Below, one piece after another: positions 53,950 to 64,000 of a DNA stretch of 64,000 nt (the first letter of the stretch is position 1; each line of letters begins with the position of its first letter). The DNA is from Aphrocallistes beatrix. Lineage: Eukaryota > Porifera > Hexactinellida > Sceptrulophora > Aphrocallistidae. A program made the translations under genes and the position numbers. The stretch spans positions 1,736,001-1,800,000 of the forward strand of contig OY725491.1 in the NCBI GenBank assembly GCA_963281255.1, written 5' to 3'. The notes beneath the pieces were generated by a model. That model ran no database searches, had not been told where the DNA came from, and saw nothing but the letters and a program-made list of their open reading frames with translations.

Positions 53950-54801
53950 ATGGAATTTAGTTTAACTTTTGCGTTATTCGTAACGTTTCTATCATTAACT
54001 TTTGGTAAAGAACATTATGACACAAAATTTGGGAACGTTCTATTCTATTCTAAGCAAGCAAATGATTTATCTGGGAAACTAACTGATTTACAAGGGAAAT
54101 TCTCACTGAATTTCAATTCAAAAGTGAGAAATAATGAAGCTCTACTTACCATATCGGATGCTACAGCGAACAATGTCATCATCAGCTACCACTTTAAAGA
54201 GAATGCCATTGGATACATGCAGCTAGGACATTTCGGCTTCATCGAGAATCCAGAGGACGATACTGCTCTCTACGTGAGTGAGATGGATGACATTCCTGCT
54301 GAGCTGAATCAAGAAGAAGATGAGAAGCTCTACAATAGAATGCAGCAAGAATCTGCTAGGAATATGACAAAGACGTTTGCATTCGAAGAAGTGAAAGGAA
54401 GCGTCAACATTGAGAAGATAGAGACTCTAGTCCATGCACTAGGGGAAGGAGTAGGTCTTAGAGGGGATGAGTTTCCGAGTGCATTGGCAATCTACGCTGC
54501 TGCAAAATCCTTCCTTTCCCCCACTAACCTTAGAGCCTATACAGCAAAGGACTGTGACACAATGTCTGGGAATGGATTATGTCCAAATGAAAAGAGCAAA
54601 TCATGCAAAAATAAACCGATTGGTAAAGATTGCCTCGGAATGTGTGGCTATGGGACTAAATGCTGGTCTTACGTCTGTGGAGACTGCTGTAATCATAGGG
54701 GATGTTGTCTGCATGACGTGTGCTGTAGAAAATATGGAATGACGTCATGGCAGTGTTTGTGGATATTCGGTTTTTCCTGCAAAAATTATAGGAAGTGCTG
54801 A
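53950..54801 (+). CDS. secreted Cys-rich protein with PLA2-like CCxHDxCC motif
   Basis: Single exon, 283 aa. An N-terminal signal peptide (MEFSLTFALFVTFLSLTFG) is followed by a ~180-residue acidic region with one sequon (NMT) and no Cys. The last ~80 residues hold 16 Cys, including CLGMCGYGTKCWSYVCGDCC and then CCLHDVCC. His-Asp flanked by Cys pairs and a preceding CGDCC resemble the active-site helix of secreted phospholipases A2. The calcium-loop consensus YGCYCGxGG is not present in standard form, so enzymatic activity is uncertain. Such domains occur in digestive, extracellular-matrix and venom proteins; nothing here decides between them. The stop follows the last Cys. AATATAAACTGTTAAG precedes the ATG closely. 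Confidence 0.85.
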   Translation: MEFSLTFALFVTFLSLTFGKEHYDTKFGNVLFYSKQANDLSGKLTDLQGKFSLNFNSKVRNNEALLTISDATANNVIISYHFKENAIGYMQLGHFGFIENPEDDTALYVSEMDDIPAELNQEEDEKLYNRMQQESARNMTKTFAFEEVKGSVNIEKIETLVHALGEGVGLRGDEFPSALAIYAAAKSFLSPTNLRAYTAKDCDTMSGNGLCPNEKSKSCKNKPIGKDCLGMCGYGTKCWSYVCGDCCNHRGCCLHDVCCRKYGMTSWQCLWIFGFSCKNYRKC

Positions 54802-56186
54802 TCACCTCCTCCATGCTCAAATCTAATTAACAACCAACTGCTACTAATTAATATGTACTAACTATTGTGCTTAGAATTATGACTATCCTATCTGCTCGGA
54901 TATGATTATGTTGGCTTTTGTAATGGTATTCTGCTCTAGTTCTGGTACTCCAGTGTTAATCAACATGTTCAGAATTATTCCTTTATTATCTACAATAATT
55001 TCAACATTAATTGTGACACAAAAATATCAAAACTACTCTATCATAGGATATTAATTCTATTCACAACTTTTAATAAGATTATATAATGAAATTCCAGGTC
55101 TTAATGCTAATTAGGTGCAACGTATTTATTTGCTACAGATGTGTTCTATTATTGTTTAGCCTTGGAGGAAAGTGTTGTTTTGGCCTACAAACCACCAGGT
55201 CTTTTAAGCTAGGTGCAATCCCTTCAACATTGTGGTTAAGAATGTTACTTCTCTAACAATGGATGACGTCTTTCACACTTTAAAAATGTTACATGACTAG
55301 TCGTGAAGTGTACTATTTCAATCAATCTGTACTATCATTCGATATCCTCCATTCATTGTGTCCCAACCAAAGTCTAATCTGACCAGCATTGCACGACCAA
55401 TATAGTCCACAAGTAACATGTCTCAAACAATAATCTACATACCTATCTACAAGGCTGGATTCGGTTAACCAGTTAACCGTTCTCAATCTCGGTTAACGGT
55501 TTAAGAAAATCTCGATTAGCCGATCTGCCCTATTTTCTAAATATTTACTTTTCGATAGAGATTCATGATTATTACTTCTAAAAATTTAGACAATATAATG
55601 TTTCGGGACAACTCGCTTCAAGCTTAAACTAAGAGATTTTTTAAAGGTGTGAAAATATGCATGTTTGTTAATGTTAATAATTATTTGTCACAATTGAAAA
55701 CAGCCGAGATAACTTCACTCAGATTTCAAATGCAAACTTCTCCACAAGAAGAATTTTTTTAGTAAAACTTTCTTTGTACTATCTTACGACATTTAAAATT
55801 CGTCCAGAATTTACATGTGCGAATACTGTAATAGTTGCGTATTTGCATGCGAAAAATATTTTCTCACATATAGATATTATACATGGTATCTTAGGAATCA
55901 GTATAACACACAGTACATCATTTATTGGATAATTATGTCAACAAACTACAGTGTAAAAAGTTATTTGAATTGTGGTATAAAGAAACTGCAAATAACAACT
56001 AATGCATGCAATCAAGAACTAGGGGGAGAAAGATGAATGATACAAAAATATACAGTTAACTGGTGCAGTAAAAAACAACTATGTAGTAGAGTTAACTAAC
56101 TGGAGACTGCTGGTTAAGGTTTTGAGTAGCTTATCACCTCTAGAGACATCAATAGTTCACGGAGAGAACAAAGTGTTCCATCAATG
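54802..56186. other. intergenic; dispersed repeat and duplicated 3' flank
   Basis: 55455-55590 repeats 38490-38625. From about 55622 the sequence belongs to the channel-gene duplication. 54802-55450 shows nothing recognisable. Confidence 0.55.
55455..55590. repeat. dispersed repeat GGTTAACCAG..GCCGATCTGC, copy 2
   Basis: Shares CTCGGTTAACGGTTTAAGAA, GCCGATCTGC and GAGATTCATGATTATTACTT with copy 1 at 38490-38625. Confidence 0.7.
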
Positions 56187-58855
56187 TCAATTATCGCGAA
56201 TCAGTTTCTTCAAGGTCGTAACTCCATAATACTTCAACAAAGTATTTTTGGAAAGCTTTTGATCTTCTATATACTCCACTTTTTTTATTTTTCGAAGATA
56301 ATAGGAAAAGAGAGGGTTCTTTTCGATTTGAATAATGAAATTTAACCTATGCCAAGCATAAGTTCGTTCCGAATTTCTTTTGATTTCACCATACGTGTCT
56401 GATAGTTGAGCAATAAACACGTTGAGGAATACCACTACCGTGAGAAAGAGGAAACTTAAGTAGATACAAGCAGCGAGCCAGTTAATATGCCGATACAAAT
56501 ATTCATCCGAATAAACATTGCCTTCCAGCAACACTCTTAACCCGGAGAGGAATACCCACTGCACTTCATTGTCAACACCAAGAGTTCGCACTGTGTCTTG
56601 CCTTAGGGAATTATTCGCGAAACCTGCTGAAATGTATGGAGTGCGAAGTGAGATGAAATAACCCCCAGTGAATATGAGGAGCGTTAGGCCGAAGAGGGTG
56701 GAGAATAATGGGACATCTTTAATTAAGATTTTGTAGATAATGGTAGAGTATGGCCCAATATAGCGAACGAGGACGATATATTTGAAAATCCGGAGTGCGT
56801 TGGCGAAAAAGGCAATAGTCGCGAATATCCATTGCACGGGTTGACTTGCGCTACGAAGAATAAAGAGAATGAACAATGTTAATAAGCCAATAACATCGAG
56901 ATAGTTTGATTGCTCAGAAAAATAGTTTCTAATTAGGCGAACAAATAAAATTGGACTTTCTTTGTTTACGTTATCAAATTTTACTTCTTCCCACTTATTT
57001 TCACGAGGTTCTTTTTCAATTGATTCCATCAGTTCATTTTCCCTTTTCTTTTCTTTCTTATCAGCTTCTATGTCTCGTCTTGCCAATATCATATCACGAA
57101 TAAATTCCATTGCCTCTGTAATACAATTGAATATGAAGTATCCAATTACAAAAAGTTCTGTAAATATGCGAAAACCATCAAAGAATCCCATGTGTGCGTT
57201 ACGAGGTATTGGTACATAGGATGCTTGTATTAGGGAGTAAGAAAGAGCGAGGAGGAAAGTGGCATAGGAAGCTATATTTAAAAATAACACCTTTTTTCCA
57301 ATTTGTTCCATTTTCCGATCTACCAATATTCGTATTGTGCCATGGGAAGCAATTTCTTCATCTCCCAAGCGTGCGATGCGTTGGAGAAAATAAGCATCCT
57401 TTTTTACGTACTCATCTTCGTCTGGTAACTTTTTGTCTGTGTTTAGATAAAGATATTGCGTTTTAACTACTCCTAAGCTTGTACCGTCATTTGATGGAAA
57501 GACCATACGATCCAACATTGCAGTGATGGACTCTGTCATTCGATCGCGAACTAATTTCATCCAAGTAATCCAGATACAATCTCGATAATATCCCATAAAA
57601 TCTTTTCTGGGATCGAGTTGAATAATTACAGCGGCGACATCATCTTTTCCATTTAAGCATGCCATCTCTAATGCATTGAACCTCAAAAAGTTTCTACCAA
57701 AAGAAGCACCATTCTTTATCAGTTCCTTCACAGTGCTTGCATGACCAAGACTTGCAGCTTTTGTCATTGGAACTTCCCCATAGTTATCTCTTTGATCGAG
57801 ATTTACACCTTGACGAGCAAGAATAGCAATACAACCATCCTTGCCACCTTCTGCAGCAATCAAAGCTGCTGTTTTTCCTTTGTCATCCCTCGCCGTGAAG
57901 TCAGCTCCATACTCGATTAGAAGTTGTAGTATTTCTTCATTGCCATTGTTGGAGGCTAAATGTACCGCATTACGACCATCCGATGTACTTACATTAGGGT
58001 CAACTTTATGATTTAGAAGGTATCGAGTCGTATGTTTATGGTTTTTCAAAATCGCTGGATGTAATGGGCTATCGCATTCATTTTCCGAATTTAAATTAAT
58101 ACTAGGTATTTTCTTGATTATTTCTTCTAGAATATGCCAACTCCCATACTTAGCAGCCAAGTTTATGTGACTTTGGTAGATTGGAGTTCCTGCGTCAAGT
58201 AGCATTCGTGCAATGTCGCTAAAATTTGCCTCACAAACTATTTTTAGAGCAGATCCTAGCATATGTTTATAAAATTTATCATTCACTTTTTCATGTTTGT
58301 GTCTAACTATTATTATTTCCATTATATCAGCACGGTTATAAAATGCTACTTGGTTAATCCCGTACCTGTACGATTCACCTTTTACTGATTCATAATTATA
58401 CGGAGCACCTCCCAGGATCATAGCCTTTAGTTGATACATATTCGGAGTTCGTATTGCAGAAATCAACTTTTCTTCATCTTCAGATGTATCATTCCAATGT
58501 ATGACATCTTTTTCTGGGAATGTTTTTAGAAAAATTTCTAGATACGGAGCTACTTTCTTTTTCTCTGTATTAGAAGCAGAAACCAATTCATGTTCTGGAT
58601 TTTCCTTCGCCATCCTTTTCAACCAGTTTCTCCCTGTTAAGAGCAAAACATGAACATTTAACTACTAGAAAGTGTCCTGTATTACATGGTTTATGTGGAA
58701 TTAAAAATAGTATTCATGAAAATTTGGTTTTAAAATTCTGTCAATGGAAAATTGATACAATTAAAAATTCCCTTGATGATTAGTAACATCAAAATAAAAA
58801 GTATTGTTTGTTACTTCGAATTATTACCATTGAAATAGTATATTATATAATGAAT
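55622..58855 (-). repeat. direct segmental duplication, copy 2 (channel gene C with flanks)
   Basis: Matches 24562-27822 in the same orientation. Non-coding flanks have diverged by scattered substitutions and small indels but remain easily alignable. Confidence 0.9.
56187..58613 (-). CDS. ankyrin-repeat TRP-like ion channel, copy C (duplicate of A)
   Basis: Single exon, 808 aa from ATG 58613 (MAKENPEHELVSASN). The frame is open eleven codons further upstream to a TTG only; where copy A has TGA, this copy has TGG. Same domain order as copy A: ankyrin repeats to about residue 340, S1-S6, pore WVFLSGLRVLLEGN, S6 FLTVVVFLNVFIAQLSDTYG. S3 to S6 are almost identical to A, while the ankyrin region differs more (KIPSINLNSENECDSPLHPA in C versus DRPRIDLNSKSEGNSPLHSA in A). 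A two-codon deletion is present near the C-terminus (VEYIEDQK versus MEYIQVKDQK). Both copies keep full frames, so both are probably functional. Confidence 0.9.
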   Translation of the reverse strand: MAKENPEHELVSASNTEKKKVAPYLEIFLKTFPEKDVIHWNDTSEDEEKLISAIRTPNMYQLKAMILGGAPYNYESVKGESYRYGINQVAFYNRADIMEIIIVRHKHEKVNDKFYKHMLGSALKIVCEANFSDIARMLLDAGTPIYQSHINLAAKYGSWHILEEIIKKIPSINLNSENECDSPLHPAILKNHKHTTRYLLNHKVDPNVSTSDGRNAVHLASNNGNEEILQLLIEYGADFTARDDKGKTAALIAAEGGKDGCIAILARQGVNLDQRDNYGEVPMTKAASLGHASTVKELIKNGASFGRNFLRFNALEMACLNGKDDVAAVIIQLDPRKDFMGYYRDCIWITWMKLVRDRMTESITAMLDRMVFPSNDGTSLGVVKTQYLYLNTDKKLPDEDEYVKKDAYFLQRIARLGDEEIASHGTIRILVDRKMEQIGKKVLFLNIASYATFLLALSYSLIQASYVPIPRNAHMGFFDGFRIFTELFVIGYFIFNCITEAMEFIRDMILARRDIEADKKEKKRENELMESIEKEPRENKWEEVKFDNVNKESPILFVRLIRNYFSEQSNYLDVIGLLTLFILFILRSASQPVQWIFATIAFFANALRIFKYIVLVRYIGPYSTIIYKILIKDVPLFSTLFGLTLLIFTGGYFISLRTPYISAGFANNSLRQDTVRTLGVDNEVQWVFLSGLRVLLEGNVYSDEYLYRHINWLAACIYLSFLFLTVVVFLNVFIAQLSDTYGEIKRNSERTYAWHRLNFIIQIEKNPLFSYYLRKIKKVEYIEDQKLSKNTLLKYYGVTTLKKLIRDN

Positions 58856-58869
58856 ATAATAAGCGGCCT

Positions 58870-59310
58870 TGACTGTATATATATTGTAAACAAAGGTCAA
58901 CGAATAAATTATCATATGGATCCGAAAATATGATATTCGAATTCTACACCCCTGAAAACCCCATGTTAACCGTTGGAAGCTAATTTCTAGCATAATTTTC
59001 AAAATTCGTCAAATGGTGTGAAAATATGTATATAAAGGTGTGAAAGTATGCACATAATCTTTTTATTGCCATACACTATGATACATTTGAGATATCAAAC
59101 ATAAGTTGTGGCTTTGAAGTATTAATAACAATGACGATCTATTGTAGTGTCGTCAATAATTTCAATTGTGATGGTGTAGTGTATTTTGTATAGAAAAGGT
59201 ATGAATTTTTTCCATTTTTTTGTAAAAGTGTGAAAGATTTCGCTTAGATCTTAGAACTTAATCATAGTCATATCATTTGACACCTACATGGCAATTTTCA
59301 TATATAGCAA
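58870..59310 (+). repeat. family B element lacking the hairpin module
   Basis: Starts within an internal unit (TATTGTAAACAAAGGTCAAC) and runs to CACCTACATGGCAATTTTCATAT; the CTAGCATTTTAATATAT end is missing. 5'-truncated. Confidence 0.75.
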
Positions 59311-59673
59311 TATTAAAATTTGATATTTTTGCTAAAGCTAGAATATTCATATTTCACATACAATATTCCAGACTTTTGCCAGGATTGTATGTAATCCTGA
59401 TTTTACACCCTTTATAAGGTCAATTCAGCAGTCGAATAATCGTCTATAGCATATTTTTGAGATGTGTTTACTTAATGCAGCTATTGTTAATATGAACAAA
59501 AATTTAAAAATTTACATAACAAACGAGCCTTGCGTCGGGTAGCTAGCAAACTTTTCATGTTCGCGAAGTAGCCCTGTTGACAACGCCTGAGAATATCAAT
59601 AGATTAGTAGTTGAAAGTTAGGTTATATCACAATTTTTTTAGATTTGTTTGCTTTATGTATCTATTGTAAATA
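59311..59673. repeat. diverged hairpin module and family B-like units
   Basis: 59520-59590 (AAACGAGCCTTGCGTCGGGT, AGCTAGCAAACTTTTCATGT) is a decayed relative of the 28131 copy; its stem no longer pairs well. Confidence 0.55.
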
Positions 59674-59828
59674 CAGTAGAACTCGGTTAGTACGTACCCC
59701 TCCGGGAAGCGGAAAAAGGTACGTACTATCCGTAAGTACGTACTAACCGAGTTGATATTACATAGGAATCTATATAATAAATGAATTCTGGGAAAGAGAA
59801 ATGAGTACGTACTAACCGAGTTCTACTG
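59674..59828. repeat. 155-bp MITE, CAGTAGAACTC type, copy 2
   Basis: CAGTAGAACTCGGTTAGTAC to its complement at the right end, with TA on both sides (59672-59673 and 59829-59830). It is inserted in a family B-like unit, splitting the words TATTGTAAATA and AAACAAATAATC, which gives the empty-site sequence. Confidence 0.88.
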
Positions 59829-59929
59829 TATATGTAAACAAATAATCGAACAATAGTTTCGAGTTTACGATATTAGAAATATTCAATGCTAAAAACCTCA
59901 GATAAACTGCTAAAAGCTAGTTATAGTAT

Positions 59930-60370
59930 ATTTTTAGATTCGTTTACTTTATTCATATATTGTAAACAAAGGTTAACAAGTAATTCATCTTATCGATAAA
60001 TCTACACCTTCAAAAATTCATGTCAACCGTTAGAAGCTAGACTGGAAAATTTTCCGAAATTCTCCAAATGTGTGTGAAAATACACACAGAATCTTTTTTT
60101 GCTATACACTTTAATGAATTCAAGAATTCAAGAATCTATAAAATCTTTCGCTTTTGAAGTATTAATAACAATGCTGTCTATTTTAGTGTCGTACAATTAT
60201 TTCTATTGTGAGAGTGAACTATGTATTGTCTAGAAAAGGTGTGAAACATTGTTCTTTTTGTAGATCATCATTTAACACTTTCATATCACTACGCCTTTCT
60301 AATTCTTCTGTCAATTTGAACAAATAAACATGCAAACATAAAATCCTAGCGTTTTAATATTTAAGATTTC
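59930..60370 (+). repeat. family B element, partial
   Basis: GTTTACTTTATTCATATATTG through GAAAAGGTGTGAAACATTGT to CCTAGCGTTTTAATATTTAA. Module absent. Confidence 0.7.
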
Positions 60371-62010
60371 TAAAATACGATATTCAGAATTTATACGTCT
60401 AGAACCCCAGGCTAATTGCTAAAAGTTCGTCCCTAGCGTGTATTCGAAATTTTTGTAATTTGATGCAGCTATTGTAAATGAAGACAAACAAAATAATTCA
60501 CATGTAGATTCGAAATATGATATTCGTGTTATATACTCTAATTTACAAAATCATTTAACAACATACCTTTGTACTTTTTAGCTGTGAATGACTTTCGAAG
60601 CAACTGTCAAGTTATGATATTTGTTGTTGTAGGATATTGTTAGTCAATAGGAATTTTTGTGTCTATTTATACCTATCTCAGGGTACACATGGTTGAATCT
60701 AGTTTGGCGGCTATTGAACTATTGGCCATAGATCTGATGGTAGGTTTAATTCAAAATTGGTGACACAAACATGGATAACTTATTATATTCGCTATTCGGT
60801 ATTCAATTTGAAAAAACATTATTAATAAAATAACCTCACGTAGAATATAGCAAGGTGTTTCTACAAAGGATTCACTAACATAACAAAATAAGATGTATAA
60901 ATACAGGGGGAAAGGATGTCAGTCGTCCCAAAATTCTTCTAGGCACAGATCCAGGAGGGATCCAATGCATTCTTGCCAACTGTCCCGTTTTTAGCGGGAC
61001 GTTCCGCTTTTTTCACTCTATGTATAATACATTTATATTGCGTCCCGCCATGTCCCGCGAAATTCAACGCTGCGTCCAGCTTTTATCATGACTCAGGTTG
61101 GCGTGTATGCCAATGGGGCTATGACCAGGGCATTCAAGGAATGCGCACCTTTTCAAACGGGAAAACTGAAGGTGAAAAATCCCCATGCCAACAATTGTAA
61201 GCTAGTTTATACCATATTTTTGAAATTTGCATACTTTATGTACCTATACCTATTGTAAACAAAAATAAACAAAAAATTCATCATACAGTTTCGAAAATAT
61301 GATACAGTCGACTCCGCTTAATCGGGCCACTTTTAGTAGGACCGGAATAGCTCTCACACATAGAAGCTCGACTGTATTTCGACTGTGTTTGAAATATGTC
61401 GACATGTCGACTGTATTTGAAATATACACCTCTAAACCGTTGGGAGTTAACCTCTGGCATATTTTCAAAAAATTGCCAAATAGTGTGAAAATATACACGT
61501 ATATGAAAGTTATGGGCGTACTTTTGTGGGGAACATGTCAACTAGTACCAGCGCTGCAAGCCCCTCATTGGGGTCCAGGGGCTTTTCCCCTGAATTGGCC
61601 CTTATACACAGGTAACCGTTATATACTTACAAGTGATTGTCTTAATCCCCAAAATGTATAAACATAGTGCAATAAATATCTTTTTAGAAATCCATTACTT
61701 GAAGTAATTACATGAAACTTGTTTATCGTTCGTAACAGGTCCTGTAATAAACACATAAAAAGGTGATGGCCGTTATACACAGGGACTACAAATGGGTGGC
61801 CACTGGCCGCGTTGACTGCTATACACAGGTTCAATATTATGGAATTTCGGATGGGACTGTTTATTGGTGACCGTTGTATAGAGTGGCCGTTATACTGTAG
61901 TTTGAACAGCAGACCTCAAGTTCCAGATTACTCGCTATTTCATATGATGTACTCTTGTAAATCAATCCACAACTTAGAATTATTTGTCTACATATGTGAA
62001 TTAGTTCTTA
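60371..62010. other. mosaic of repeat fragments
   Basis: Includes a relative of the 48.5 kb repeat (60845-61180), a CCAACTGTCCCG MITE end (60970-61080), a Tigger-like end CAGTCGACTCCGCTTAATCG (61306) and GGTAACCGTTATATAC words. No gene supported; the overlapping ORFs are short and lack any domain. Confidence 0.5.
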
Positions 62011-62284
62011 AAATAAATAGTTTTCGTTCGAATAGTTCAGGTTTTCTTTCGGATAATCGAGGTTTTTCGTTCTTTGAATATAATTCAGTAATTTTAGGTG
62101 ATAGAAGATGAACTGTTAATAGAATGTGTATAATTTTATATATCTAAAATATGATACAACTATCATAAAAAAATGATGACTCATAACAAACTGGCAAATT
62201 TCATGATTTTTCGACTGATATCGATCATTATACTAGTAATATAACGAACAGATTTAGAGATGTTATCTTACTTAGAATTAATCA

Positions 62285-62800
62285 ATGTGGGCGTTTTAAT
62301 ATCCCGAGTGTTCAATAAGTTCGCGGAAAATATGTTTTACCATGTCAAATAGCTTAGAATAGCTACTTGCTGGTATGCACCCGACTGCCTCTAAAAAAGC
62401 AGCGATTAGTTTGGATTCTGACTCAAAACGCCTGCCTTTTAGGTATCTTTTAGATTTGGGAACAGACAAAAGTCACAGGGTGCAAGATTTGGGCTGTAGG
62501 GAGGATGTTCAATCATTTATAACCCTGATAACCTGAGAAATTCCTTAGTCCTTCCTGCTGTGTGTGCTGGAGCATTATCATGATGAAATTTCATCCCACG
62601 AACCCCATACTTTAGTCTCAACCTCTCCACTGCTTAAAACACTTTTGGAAGACAAATCTCGGTATACCAAGCTGAGGTAACTATATGTTTCTCAAGAAGC
62701 ATCACAAATTCAAGAAGCCCCTTGTAGTGAAGAAAATTGCGAACATTCGCTTGTTGACCGCCATGAATTGTTTGTCATATAAAAGCGAAAATGACCACAC
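62285..62800 (-). pseudogene. decayed mariner (SETMAR/mos-type) transposase
   Basis: The minus strand from about 62600 reads MKFHHDNAPAHTAGRTKEFL, a hallmark block around the second catalytic Asp. Then, after an in-frame TAA, it reads EHPPYSPNLAPCDFCLFP with the third catalytic Asp. A frameshift follows and the usual C-terminus continues (GRRFESESKLIAAFLEAV, KLFDMVKHIFRELIEHSGY) to a stop near 62300. At least one stop and one frameshift make it inactive. Only the last ~40 codons are kept in the related copy at 34070-34185. Confidence 0.88.
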
Positions 62801-62929
62801 TAAATTGGCTATAACATAAAAGGTATACTAGCTAGAATATCGAAATTGTATCTACTATAAGTTTTGATTTGATAGCTGTACTAATAATTAAATTACATTA
62901 ATTAACCCTACGTACTCATTGAACTATAA

Positions 62930-63060
62930 GATATGCTAATCAATTGCAATAATCCAACAACGTATATTGCACAATTCAAATATGCTAATCGTAATAATAT
63001 ATTGCAATTGTACAAGATAGAAATATGCTAATGAAAAGAATATATCATAATTATACATAA
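62930..63060. repeat. ATATGCTAAT array
   Basis: Units with AGATATGCTAATCAATTGCA, TTCAAATATGCTAATCG and AGAAATATGCTAATGAAAAG at ~40-50 bp spacing. The same motif series appears at 29440-29600, 32950-33090 and 35210-35340. Confidence 0.65.
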
Positions 63061-64000
63061 CTTCTGCAAGGAAAAGGGGATACATAAGTAGTTTTAGCTG
63101 GACATTTTATATTTGTATTAGTCTAATAGACTGAAAAGCAGGACAATTCCAATTTTTGGAACGTTTCGCGGGACAACATTTTCAACATGTGTCCGAAAAA
63201 TCGGGACTTCCTGCCAAAAACGGGACAGTTGGAAAGTATGATTAAATTGAATGTTACTAATGTAATATACAATCTCATATATTTTGTAGGAGAAAAAATA
63301 CTCAATTAAATCTCCCAACATCACTGTGACTTTAAATTTTACTGCGAATTCTAGTAAAGCTGATATTTAGTACAATGTATATTTGGTACGTAAGTAAAAT
63401 CTCGAAGACCACGTTAGTCAGTTCATGTTCAACCTCATACTTGAACTAACAGATTAATGAGATGTTCGCATGACTGAAATGCACTGTAATATATATTTTA
63501 CAAACTAATCGGAAACTCAAACTGTTTGTATAATCGATCATACTTAGTAACTTAATTTATGTATTTTTTGTTCGTAACACCGTTTAATCAATCAAGAAGG
63601 AAATGTTATTGATCTGAAATCATCTCAATATTCATTGAACAAACTTTCTCCCGCACAAACGTTTCCGACTTCGTTCGGATAACCGAGGGATTTTCGTTCC
63701 ATATAAATCGTGTTTTTTGTTTGTAAAATCAATTTTGGAATATAAAATTTTCGATTAAAACAGAAATAATTTGTTCAACTAACTGAAATATGATGGTCGG
63801 AAAAATTCTCATTGCATTATTGGTATTATTCAAATCTAGTACGTGTAAGTACACGATAAAATACATTTTTATTAACATAAGTAGTATGTGCATGTGCACT
63901 TGGGAGCGTAAAATATGTATTCCGCTTATCCAAACGATTTCCCTTATCCGAACACTAATCTTTAAAATAAAAACGGAGGTGTTCGGATAATCGAGGGTCT

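Larger units (their letters stand above)
61735..64000. repeat. second copy of the pogo-like composite element, cut by the window end
   Basis: Aligns with 33415-34935 (TAATAAACACATAAAAAGGTG; GGTTTTCGTTC...GATAATCGAGG; GAAAAATTCTCATT.CATTATTGGT). It has an additional ~800 bp (62430-63240) holding more of the mariner transposase and a GGGACAGTTGG MITE. The final bases GGTGTTCGGATAATCGAGGG lie just before the expected CTACTG end, outside the window. Confidence 0.8.

Noticed and set aside
53950-54801. Calling the Cys-rich secreted protein a venom toxin
   Set aside because: The PLA2-like motif also occurs in non-venom proteins and no context here supports a venom role.
62320-62600. Active mariner transposase
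   Set aside because: An in-frame TAA and a frameshift interrupt the catalytic region; no terminal repeats bound it as an autonomous element.

Overview
The window looks like nuclear DNA from an invertebrate animal. It is strongly AT-rich, its genes are eukaryotic (GT-AG introns, diphthamide pathway, TRP-type channels, 7TM receptors), and most of its length is short non-autonomous transposons. I cannot name the species; nothing here separates a sponge, a cnidarian, a mollusc or another invertebrate. I saw no rRNA, tRNA, CRISPR array or bacterial operon.

Left part (about 1-18.1 kb, + strand): a cluster of membrane-protein genes. Three single-exon genes (2728-3795, 14690-15751, 17040-18098) encode one family of ~352-355 aa proteins with seven predicted membrane segments in GPCR-like orientation; I do not recognise the family. 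Between them lie two tandem two-exon genes (6234-9054 and 10239-13621) that encode ankyrin-repeat, TRP-like ion-channel proteins ending in a coiled coil. A decayed third copy of that coiled coil lies at ~9.78-9.96 kb. The first channel gene appears to be frameshifted near its start. Two possible exons of an unidentified minus-strand gene lie at 1082-1160 and 1966-2287.

Middle (18.6-27.6 kb, - strand): compact genes. These are DPH7 (diphthamide biosynthesis WD40 protein), a small unknown two-exon gene, NTHL1 (endonuclease III, with a 2-nt frameshift just after its catalytic Asp), and a single-exon ankyrin/TRP-like channel. The NTHL1 segment recurs as an inverted, clearly dead copy at 30.9-32.2 kb.

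Right part (28-64 kb): mostly repeats, with islands. A second type of ankyrin/TRP-like channel with a C-terminal coiled coil lies at 40.9-43.6 kb (-). A TTF-type zinc-finger exon is at 50.7-51.0 kb (-). A secreted Cys-rich protein with a phospholipase A2-like His-Asp motif is at 53.95-54.80 kb (+). A near-identical duplicate of the 25-27.6 kb channel is at 56.2-58.6 kb (-). In all, five channel genes and three 7TM genes share 64 kb, so a chemosensory or mechanosensory gene neighbourhood is a reasonable inference, though unproven.

The repeats are themselves notable. At least two element families (called A and B here) share a ~95 bp GC-rich module of hairpins whose stems stay paired across diverged copies through compensatory base changes. 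Family A carries canonical TGACGTCA sites, and family B carries arrays of GTAAACA/TGTTTAC sites in ~130 bp internal repeats; B resembles DINE/pearl-type Helentron relatives. Several TA-flanked Tc1/mariner or pogo-type MITE families, decayed transposases, and a minisatellite complete the picture.
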